From the NCBI RefSeq assembly GCF_002257695.2, contig NZ_CP155571.1: DNA of 64,000 nt, one strand, 5' to 3'. A model generated the notes under the pieces. That model was not told the origin of the DNA and did no database searches. It saw nothing but the letters and a program-made list of their open reading frames with translations. Below are positions 58,179 through 64,000 of this stretch, in pieces. The position numbers and the translations under genes were made by a program. Each line of letters starts with the position of its first letter. The first letter of the stretch is position 1. Origin of the DNA: Sporomusa acidovorans (GTDB taxonomy: Bacteria; Bacillota; Negativicutes; Sporomusales; Sporomusaceae).

Positions 58179-59135
58179 TCAGGCGCATACAAAATACGCA
58201 GCACCGGTTGCATTATCAGGACTATAAGGCGGTTCTGGAAAATATAATTTCAAGCAACCAATTTCTTCAAGCTGATAAGTAAGATATTTTCTGATAAATT
58301 GATTTGCCGTCACCCCACCGACCAATAACACATCAGTAAGCCCGGTATGAGAATGTGCTTGTTTAATCATAGCCGCTACCGCCCGCGCTATACATTGCTG
58401 AACGCCCGCGGCAATGGTTGCCGGCTCTGCGCCTTGCGCCACCAGTTTGCGGACATAAGTCTCCGGACCTGCAAAACTAACACTGGAATCTCGTACTGTC
58501 ACCGGGATATTAATTATTTGTCCGTGAGCAAGTGCTGCTAAAGATTCCAGTTGGGGGCCTGCAGGAAACTTTAGTCCCAAAAGAACGCCGATGCGGTCAA
58601 CTAATTGCCCGGCATGAATATCCAGAGTACCTCCCAAAATATCGATCGCCATACGCCTTGGGTCATCTACAGCGTTATTCCGTGATACCTGAACAATTTC
58701 GGTTGTACCGCCGGATAAATGAACAGCTAAAAAACGAGACGCTAAAGGCCCGCCAGCAGACCGTATCCCGGCTAAAATATGATTTTCCTGATGGCTTATA
58801 CGGTAAAGCGGACTATCATGACTAAGGGCTAATACCTTCGCATAGCCTTCACCTACCAAAAAGGCCGGCATGTAGGAATTAGGCAATGGACGGGGAAAAG
58901 CCGAAACACCAATAGCCTTAAAGCGTACAGTTTTACCAATTTCATGATAGGCCTGAGCGAATAAGTCAGGCAGGTTGCGGGTATGCTGAAACACCATTTC
59001 CGATTGCTGGAGACCACGCTTACCCGGTTTTACCGCTAAAATCTTCCTGCAATCAGCAACGATCCGGGCATTCTCATCCAATATGGCAACTGAAGTCGTA
59101 TAGCAGCTGGTATCTATACCTAACACGTAATTCAT
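58179..59135 (-). CDS. TsaD/Kae1-like paralogue (M22 superfamily)
   Basis: A 318-residue protein of the Kae1/TsaD superfamily. The metal-type motif H-QEN-H is present (SHQENHILAG near 115). The usual LVSGGHT is replaced by HLSGGTTEI, and the last part has LLVGGVTANQF and YSPDNATGAAYF. Key TsaD positions thus differ, so it probably lacks the threonylcarbamoyl-adenosine activity and is a paralogue of the true TsaD, which is expected elsewhere in the genome. It overlaps nusB by four bases and precedes the small membrane protein and xseA. The partner is unknown. Confidence 0.82.
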   Translation of the reverse strand: MNYVLGIDTSCYTTSVAILDENARIVADCRKILAVKPGKRGLQQSEMVFQHTRNLPDLFAQAYHEIGKTVRFKAIGVSAFPRPLPNSYMPAFLVGEGYAKVLALSHDSPLYRISHQENHILAGIRSAGGPLASRFLAVHLSGGTTEIVQVSRNNAVDDPRRMAIDILGGTLDIHAGQLVDRIGVLLGLKFPAGPQLESLAALAHGQIINIPVTVRDSSVSFAGPETYVRKLVAQGAEPATIAAGVQQCIARAVAAMIKQAHSHTGLTDVLLVGGVTANQFIRKYLTYQLEEIGCLKLYFPEPPYSPDNATGAAYFVCA

Positions 59136-59548
59136 AATAATTCTTTATTTTTTACAATTGACCCTAAAATTCCGTTAATAAACCGGCTTGAATCCTCAGT
59201 GCCAAAAGTTTTCGCCAATTCAACGGCTTCATTAATAGCAACTCCAGGCTGTAATTTTTCCTGGCTATATTTCATTTCATATATAGCCATCCTGGCAATA
59301 TTGCGGTCAACACCGGCCATACGGTCAATTTTCCATTCTCGTGACAGTTCGGATATATATTCGTCAATTGCTTCCAGATTTTTCTGAGTTCCTTCTACTA
59401 ACGACTTTGCATAAAGCCTAGTGGTTTCATTAGTATCTTCCCGTTCATTTAATACGGAATTAAGTGCTTCCTCACTCGTTACCCCTGAATTAAAGTCTAG
59501 TTGAAATAACGCCTGAACAGCCATTTCACGGGCCTTTCTACGACTCAT
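59132..59548 (-). CDS. nusB: Transcription antitermination factor NusB
   Basis: A 138-residue all-helical factor that binds boxA RNA with S10 in rRNA antitermination. SRRKAREMAVQALFQLDF opens the protein, and GVAINEAVELAKTFGTEDSSRFINGILG near 105 is the other signature. The ATG at 59546-59548 follows AGAGGGAAATT; the frame is open upstream without a ribosome binding site. It overlaps the TsaD-like gene downstream. Confidence 0.96.
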   Translation of the reverse strand: MSRRKAREMAVQALFQLDFNSGVTSEEALNSVLNEREDTNETTRLYAKSLVEGTQKNLEAIDEYISELSREWKIDRMAGVDRNIARMAIYEMKYSQEKLQPGVAINEAVELAKTFGTEDSSRFINGILGSIVKNKELL

Positions 59549-59570
59549 AATTTCCCTCTTTCTAAAGCAG

Positions 59571-59798
59571 CTACCGGTTGTAACCTGGTGGCAGCAGCTT
59601 GTCCAATATTTCCATAATGTCTTCCTTTTGGTCAATGCGTTTACCAACAACATAGCCGGCTATAATGCATAAAACTACGAATAAGGTCCGGAAAAAGCCA
59701 AAAGTTATAACCAGGATACCGAAAAGAAAGCCGAAAAATACCCCTAGAAGTTTACCGCTGTGATACTGCCAGATTTCCTCCAAGAGTTTAGAATTCAT
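59571..59798 (-). CDS. DUF2273 small membrane protein
   Basis: A 75-residue protein with two helices (about 16-33 and 35-50, GVFFGFLFGILVITFGFF) and a charged C terminus (KRIDQKEDIMEIL). DUF2273 proteins accompany the Asp23/AmaP envelope-stress proteins in Firmicutes, and here the gene lies between amaP and nusB. The ATG at 59796-59798 follows GGGTGGCAGC. No enzymatic function is known. Confidence 0.85.
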   Translation of the reverse strand: MNSKLLEEIWQYHSGKLLGVFFGFLFGILVITFGFFRTLFVVLCIIAGYVVGKRIDQKEDIMEILDKLLPPGYNR

Positions 59799-59808
59799 GC
59801 TGCCACCC

Positions 59809-60348
59809 CTATTCAACGCGTTGCTTAGTTTTAAAGTCATTGCTAATGTTTTCTACCATGACTCGAACATCTGCCAACTCTATTCCAACCGTATTTTTTA
59901 CGTATTCATGAACGCGGTTTTGAATCTCGCCCGCCACGGTTGGCACATGGCTTTCCGGGCTGACAACCGCTTTCAGTTTTACGGAAATCCCCTGTCCGGC
60001 TAATGCTACTTTAACCTTAATGCCACGCACGCCACGAATATGCCTTGCCACTTTCTCTATCAAATTTTCCACAGCATCAAGAGAAATATGTACGTCTCCC
60101 AGGTCATTATGGTGAACAATCGTGTCTTTTGCTTTATGGGAACGTAAGCCTGCCAATAGCAGTCTAATACTCAACAGAAAAAAAACGGCTCCAACCAGCG
60201 AAGCTTCCCATTGACCATACATGTATGCCAGGCTTGTCCACGCCAATTCCAAAGGAATAAGGCGTAAAGACAGGAGAATAGCGGCGACTGACAAAAATGC
60301 CAACAAAAAAGTATATATAGATAAAATGATGCGGTCAATGATTCCCAT
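59809..60348 (-). CDS. amaP: AmaP, membrane anchor of Asp23
   Basis: A 179-residue protein with two N-terminal membrane helices (about 6-30 and 45-66) and a cytoplasmic Asp23-like C-terminal domain. It anchors the alkaline-shock protein Asp23 to the membrane. The ATG at 60346-60348 follows AAAGGAGACACT. It lies between DUF2273 and the asp23 gene, the standard order. Confidence 0.88.
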   Translation of the reverse strand: MGIIDRIILSIYTFLLAFLSVAAILLSLRLIPLELAWTSLAYMYGQWEASLVGAVFFLLSIRLLLAGLRSHKAKDTIVHHNDLGDVHISLDAVENLIEKVARHIRGVRGIKVKVALAGQGISVKLKAVVSPESHVPTVAGEIQNRVHEYVKNTVGIELADVRVMVENISNDFKTKQRVE

Positions 60349-60376
60349 AGTGTCTCCTTTCTTGGCCTTTTCCAAT

Positions 60377-60778
60377 CTATCTTACCCTAATATCTTCTTC
60401 CTTACCTTCAGGAACAAACCCTACACCTTGAACATGAATATTAACTTCAACAACGTCAAGGCCAGTCATGGACTCAATCGCACGTTTGACATTTTCCTGC
60501 ACTCTTAGCGCCACATCCGGTATACGTACACCATATTCAACAATGATATATAGATCTACGGCTGCTTCCCGTTCGCCGACTTCAACCTTAACACCTTTTG
60601 AAAGGTTTTTTTTACCAAGCATTTCAGCTATACCGCCAACCAAACCCGCACTCATGCCCGCAACCCCGGAGACTTCAGTCGCCGCAAGTCCGGCAATTAT
60701 TCCCACGACCTCATCGGCTATGCGAATAGATCCAACATCATTATGCTCGGTTTTTTCCATACGTTCTCGCTTTTCCAC
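60377..60778 (-). CDS. Asp23/Gls24-family envelope-stress protein
   Basis: A 133-residue cytoplasmic protein of the Asp23/Gls24 (YqhY) family. Signature stretches are SIRIADEVVGIIAGLAATEVSGVAGM near 17 and VDLYIIVEYGVRIPDVALRVQENVK near 75. The start is probably the GTG at 60776-60778 after GGGGGG; an ATG six codons later is possible. In B. subtilis yqhY lies before accBC; there the neighbours accB and accC follow, but here the spoIIIA operon comes instead. A strong sigma-A promoter precedes it. Confidence 0.93.
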   Translation of the reverse strand: MEKRERMEKTEHNDVGSIRIADEVVGIIAGLAATEVSGVAGMSAGLVGGIAEMLGKKNLSKGVKVEVGEREAAVDLYIIVEYGVRIPDVALRVQENVKRAIESMTGLDVVEVNIHVQGVGFVPEGKEEDIRVR

Positions 60779-60846
60779 TCCAACCCCCCCAAGAAATCAA
60801 CTGGATAGTAAAACTATTACATGAGCAGAAATCTTATAACTCTATT

Positions 60847-60875
60847 ATTATACCAAGCTTTTTCCATTTTTACAA
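60847..60875 (-). promoter_or_regulatory. Sigma-A promoter of the asp23-amaP-DUF2273-nusB operon
   Basis: On the minus strand TTGTAA (60870-60875), 17-base spacer, TATAAT (60847-60852). Five of six and six of six bases match with ideal spacing, about 69 bases before the GTG start and 37 bases after the spoIIIAH stop. It is one of the clearest promoters in the window. Confidence 0.78.
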
Positions 60876-60912
60876 TTTGACTAAAAAAATAAGAAAAAGT
60901 CGAATAGCTTGC

Positions 60913-61455
60913 TCATGGTTTTGCACTTACAGTAATGTCCCCAGGTTTAACGCCGGAAATACGGCTGATCACATCAGCTACTTGTACGACCTCTTCGCGC
61001 GTTAAAGCCGTTGTTTTTACTACTGCACTGACGGAATTGTCACGGATAAAGACCAAAGCATCACTGAATCCTTTGGCCTTAATGAGATTTTCCATCTCCG
61101 CTTCGCGCTGTTTTTCTAGCGTCATTTTAAGAATAGCCTCTTGTGCTTGTTGTTTACTATCTTCTGTTTTGGCATTTTGAATAATTTCCCGTAAAAGATC
61201 TGTCCGTTCACTTCTTATTTTATCTCTTTCCAAACGATACTCAGTAAAAAAGTCCGGAGCCATTACCGGTACAACCTGTTCAGAGGCCACCTGTTTTGTA
61301 ACCTGCATAGCATTAGACCGATTTGCCCTGGCATCCAAAATATCCTGGATACAGTTCCAGACGCCGCTGATTACCAATAATAATACACCCAATGCTACAA
61401 ATAGGGCAGCCAACCTTCCCAGCTTATTTACCGAAAAAACCGAAATTATTTTCAT
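60913..61455 (-). CDS. spoIIIAH: Stage III sporulation protein AH
   Basis: Mother-cell membrane protein that forms the channel to the forespore with SpoIIQ and recruits SpoIIIAG. The 180-residue protein has one helix at about 13-32 (LAALFVALGVLLLVISGVW) and a YscJ/FliF-like ring domain (about 110-180, ending VSRISGVKPGDITVSAKP). It is shorter than the 218-residue B. subtilis protein, mainly in the linker. It is last in the spoIIIA operon. Confidence 0.93.
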   Translation of the reverse strand: MKIISVFSVNKLGRLAALFVALGVLLLVISGVWNCIQDILDARANRSNAMQVTKQVASEQVVPVMAPDFFTEYRLERDKIRSERTDLLREIIQNAKTEDSKQQAQEAILKMTLEKQREAEMENLIKAKGFSDALVFIRDNSVSAVVKTTALTREEVVQVADVISRISGVKPGDITVSAKP

Positions 61456-61468
61456 AATTTTTAGCGCC

Positions 61469-62083
61469 TCACTTTCTTTGGGGTAAAACTGTAATTTTAT
61501 ATGACGGAATTCCCAAACAGGATTCTATCGCTTTGGTAAGATTGGCTTTTACCGTTGAATCATTAGCTCCTTCCGCAACAACCAATACACCTTTAATAAC
61601 CGGCTTATATTCCTGAACCATTACTGGTTTATCAGCTCCATTTTCTTTACTTAACAGTACTTGTTCGGATTCTTTGGTCTCTGTGGTCGTGCGAATGCCG
61701 CCTGTATTATCTTTTTCCTGTATAGTTTTTGTCTCCTTAATAATATTTTTAGCATGCTCCTGTTTACCGCTTCTCTCTAACGTTATACTTACAGACACAG
61801 CACCTGCACCTTTAACTTGCGCTAACAGATTGCCAACCTTGCTCTCAAGAATTTCTTCATAACTACGGCTGACAAGAGGTGCTACTTGGCCGCTTTCTGT
61901 TGAAATACTCGGCTTCGGAACAGTAAATGGCTCATAAATTCCCCCTACAATCAACAGAAAGATTCCCAGCACTCCAAGCCAAATCAATCGGGTATTAATC
62001 ACGCCGTCTTTCAAAAATGCCCCAGGTATAATTTTTTTTGCTCCCAAAAGCCATTCTTTCAAAGAAATTCCAGAAGCACTCAT
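61469..62083 (-). CDS. spoIIIAG: Stage III sporulation protein AG
   Basis: Forms the large ring of the feeding-tube channel. The 204-residue protein has a membrane helix at about 30-48 and a ring-building motif (RBM) domain at about 70-205, with the typical GNLLAQVKGAGAVSVSITLE and VVAEGANDSTVKANLTKAIES. The ATG follows GAAGGAGGG. It overlaps spoIIIAF by four bases and precedes spoIIIAH by 13. Confidence 0.93.
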   Translation of the reverse strand: MSASGISLKEWLLGAKKIIPGAFLKDGVINTRLIWLGVLGIFLLIVGGIYEPFTVPKPSISTESGQVAPLVSRSYEEILESKVGNLLAQVKGAGAVSVSITLERSGKQEHAKNIIKETKTIQEKDNTGGIRTTTETKESEQVLLSKENGADKPVMVQEYKPVIKGVLVVAEGANDSTVKANLTKAIESCLGIPSYKITVLPQRK

Positions 62084-62700
62084 TTCTTACCCTCCTTCAT
62101 TCGTTTCACGTCAATTTGACTTGTCTTAAGCTGGTACAACTCAGCTACGGTCTTTTTCGTTTTTTCAACTACCGTAACCGGCAAATTACCGGAATCCTGG
62201 ACTGTTTCCGTCGAGGCATTGCCAATGGCTATTTTTGCGATTTTTCCTTTTTCCGCGGTAGTCCCCGGTTCAATGTAAATCACTATATTCTTTATTTTAC
62301 TTAATGACGCTGTGGCAGGCTCAAGACTAATCGTCACCTTGGCGTCTTTAACACCGTCAATGGCCATGACGGTTGCCCGGATTTGTTTGGATAAATCCCG
62401 TATATATAAATCGCGCGCCATAAGATCGCGTTTTTCTGCAACATGATTAACTGCATTAAGGATGTCCGTATTAACTGCTTCGTTGTCAAAACCTGTTGCC
62501 AGTACAGGTAGCTGATTGGCTGCTGTTTTACTTTCAATAACGTCAATCACAGGGTTTAAAATAGCCAGCATAATAAATAAACCGATTATAACTCTAACAA
62601 ACCTTTGCATACTGTTACTCGGCAGTAAGAGTTCCAGAAAGGAGGCAAATAAGACAACAAAAATAATATTTTTGATCCAAACGGTGATGTAGGCTATCAT
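62080..62700 (-). CDS. spoIIIAF: Stage III sporulation protein AF
   Basis: A 206-residue ring-type channel component with two N-terminal membrane helices (about 8-28 and 35-52: LFASFLELLLPSNSM and FVRVIIGLFIMLAILNPVI) and a soluble RBM-like domain. The NPVID motif is typical. The length equals that of the B. subtilis protein. It lies 15 bases downstream of spoIIIAE. Confidence 0.93.
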   Translation of the reverse strand: MIAYITVWIKNIIFVVLFASFLELLLPSNSMQRFVRVIIGLFIMLAILNPVIDVIESKTAANQLPVLATGFDNEAVNTDILNAVNHVAEKRDLMARDLYIRDLSKQIRATVMAIDGVKDAKVTISLEPATASLSKIKNIVIYIEPGTTAEKGKIAKIAIGNASTETVQDSGNLPVTVVEKTKKTVAELYQLKTSQIDVKRMKEGKK

Positions 62701-62715
62701 CCTTATGTACCACTC

Positions 62716-63873
62716 CTAGCGAAGCATCATAGTAACGCTGCCAACCCCAATAATCATGGTAACAATCAAAAAAAACATCAATACCACCGTAAGCACGGCG
62801 CCAAACACCAATAATAAATTATTTCCCATAGAATCGAGGCATTTTGCCATTTTTTCATCACCCATAGGCTGAATCAAAGCGCCGACAATTTTCATAATCG
62901 CAGCTAAGGAAAGCAGCTTGATAAGCGGCAAGGCACAAAGTAAGGCAATAGCCGATACACCAAAAATACCTACAGCGTTTTTTAATAAGAGAGATGCCCC
63001 CATGACTAGTTCCACAGTATCGGAAAACATTTTGCCTACAACTGGAATGAATGTAGCGGTCGCATACTTAGCCGTTCTTAAAGTCAAGCCATCGGCAACA
63101 CTCCCAGCAACCCCCTGGACACTGACAATTCCAATAAATATGACTAAAACTAACCCCAATATGACCATGCCGGCTTGTTTCAGTACTCCGGTTAAATTAC
63201 TGAGGGAATATTTGCCTGACAGATAGTTAACACATTCTAACAGCGCGGTTAAAAACAATAAGGGTAAGATAACGTCCTTTACAATAACACTGGTTGCGCT
63301 GACAACCAATAACATGAGGGGAGTAAGCAGTGCTGCCGATGTTAACGCCCCAACTCCCGCCAATAGTGATAACAAAAGAGGCAAGAGCGCTTCCATAAAA
63401 CCGACCATATTGTTTACCGTTTCTCTGGCAAGTGTTAAACCATTATAAAAGGCGCTTAAGGCAATGACACATAAAAAGATGAAACAAACACTATAAGCTA
63501 ATAAAGAAATTGCTGATTGTTCAAAAGAATTTTGCAAGTTCTGTAATAGTGCACATAATACGGCCAAAAATAGCAATTTACCCATAAGATGAAGATTGGT
63601 TGATAACTCTGTTAGAAAGTATGATAGAAATTTAGTACTAAGATTTTGCCAATTAAAGTTAAGCCCCTTGGATGCGATCTCTTTCATTGTGGAAGCAGTT
63701 AAAAGCGGAACCTCCTCATTCAGCTCTGTATTAACGAGTTGAATAAAATGGTTAACATTGTTAAGCGATGAACTATCAAGCAAGTCCATAGGTAACTCCG
63801 GACCGGAATCAGTTGCTGCCCAAGCAATATTACTACACAACATGAACAATAATGCTATTATTATTTTTTTCAC
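62716..63873 (-). CDS. spoIIIAE: Stage III sporulation protein AE
   Basis: Polytopic membrane protein of the SpoIIIA channel, thought to export material between mother cell and forespore. The 385-residue protein has a leader-like start and about seven or eight helices, with FIPVVGKMFSDTVELVMGASLLLKNAVG near 264 as the family hallmark. I use the GTG at 63871-63873, seven bases after AAGGTGG; the ATG two codons earlier would be too close. It follows spoIIIAD after 12 bases. Confidence 0.93.
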   Translation of the reverse strand: MKKIIIALLFMLCSNIAWAATDSGPELPMDLLDSSSLNNVNHFIQLVNTELNEEVPLLTASTMKEIASKGLNFNWQNLSTKFLSYFLTELSTNLHLMGKLLFLAVLCALLQNLQNSFEQSAISLLAYSVCFIFLCVIALSAFYNGLTLARETVNNMVGFMEALLPLLLSLLAGVGALTSAALLTPLMLLVVSATSVIVKDVILPLLFLTALLECVNYLSGKYSLSNLTGVLKQAGMVILGLVLVIFIGIVSVQGVAGSVADGLTLRTAKYATATFIPVVGKMFSDTVELVMGASLLLKNAVGIFGVSAIALLCALPLIKLLSLAAIMKIVGALIQPMGDEKMAKCLDSMGNNLLLVFGAVLTVVLMFFLIVTMIIGVGSVTMMLR

Positions 63874-63885
63874 GTGCATTCCACC

Positions 63886-64000
63886 TTAAGGAATGAGTCT
63901 TACAATAGTATCTAATACCAACGCAATAATGGGTATTGCCAATACCATGACCAATATTTTGCCGGCAAATTCAATTTTGCCGGCAACTGCCCCTTCACCG
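63886..64000 (-). CDS. spoIIIAD: Stage III sporulation protein AD, C-terminal part, cut by window edge
   Basis: The last 37 codons of spoIIIAD, ending ALVLDTIVRLIP. SpoIIIAD and SpoIIIAC are small membrane proteins with the pattern GKIEFAGKILVMVLAIPII, which is visible here. The TAA is at 63886-63888. The remaining operon members (AA, AB, AC) should lie beyond the right edge. Confidence 0.88.
   Translation of the reverse strand, partial: GEGAVAGKIEFAGKILVMVLAIPIIALVLDTIVRLIP

Noticed and set aside
1..64000. tRNA, rRNA, CRISPR, insertion sequences, prophage or toxin-antitoxin genes
   Set aside because: No cloverleaf, rRNA stretch, spaced repeats, terminal inverted repeats with transposase, or phage genes were seen. 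XerD is a housekeeping recombinase.

Overview
The window is a chromosomal stretch of an endospore-forming Firmicute. The best guess is an anaerobe of the Negativicutes/Sporomusaceae type, or a close clostridial relative. Reasons: many core sporulation genes (spoIIP, spmAB, gerW/ytfJ, spoVA, spoIIA-sigF, spoIIM, spo0A, spoIVB, spoIIIA), an IspH-ribosomal protein S1 fusion typical of Clostridia-like lineages, a butyrate kinase, strong AAGGAGG-type ribosome binding sites with frequent GTG and TTG starts, and moderately AT-rich DNA. No outer-membrane gene lies in the window, so the Negativicutes placement is inference. I see no rRNA, tRNA, CRISPR, insertion sequence or prophage. Almost every gene is on the minus strand; the exceptions are a 62-residue ExxH protein (22934), a lipoprotein (27518) and a 41-residue MciZ-like gene (43423).

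Layout, left to right. 1-7 kb: der (cut by the edge), a PDZ/radical-SAM protein, spoIIP with a DUF1614 membrane protein, fni, and ispH-rpsA. 7-11.6 kb: a CstA-type transporter next to a LytS/LytTR two-component pair. 11.6-18 kb: plsC-cmk-aroA-aroF, an unknown membrane-anchored protein, an HI0933-type flavoprotein and rluB. 18-23 kb: a two-gene redox unit of unknown role, then spmB, spmA and a D-Ala-D-Ala carboxypeptidase. 23-28 kb: gerW/ytfJ and DUF2953, scpB-scpA-trpS and a site-2 protease family gene, and a lipoprotein. 28-33.3 kb: a spoVA operon (C, D, EB, two unknown genes, EA, F). 33.5-45.4 kb: dodecin, the spoIIA operon, dacF, pdp, deoB, xerD, a small membrane protein, spoIIM, an endonuclease Q-like gene, nudF, an mciZ-like gene, a P-loop ATPase and buk. 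45.5-64 kb: spo0A, spoIVB, a Spo0E-like gene, recN, argR, ytqB, nadK, tlyA, dxs, a YuiD-like membrane protein, ispA, xseB, xseA, a TsaD-like paralogue, nusB, DUF2273/amaP/asp23, and spoIIIAH-AG-AF-AE-AD (cut by the edge).

The genes cover the sporulation programme from initiation to germination. Spo0A and a Spo0E-type phosphatase control entry. SigF with SpoIIAA and SpoIIAB controls the forespore. SpoIIM, SpoIIP and SpoIIIAD-AH act in engulfment and the intercellular channel. SpoIVB signals to the mother cell. SpmA, SpmB and the carboxypeptidases shape the cortex, and SpoVA and GerW serve dipicolinic acid transport and germination. Near-consensus sigma-H promoters can be read upstream of both spo0A and spoIIA. 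The order from spoVA to mciZ, and from spo0A to spoIIIA, closely follows Bacillus subtilis as I remember it.

The most notable observation is the short plus-strand ORF at 43423-43548. It has a strong ribosome binding site, lies divergent from nudF, and matches the B. subtilis FtsZ inhibitor MciZ in register. Other points of interest are two unknown genes inside the spoVA operon, an intrinsic terminator lying inside the 3' end of the spoIVB reading frame, and a Cys-rich redox pair at 18-20 kb.
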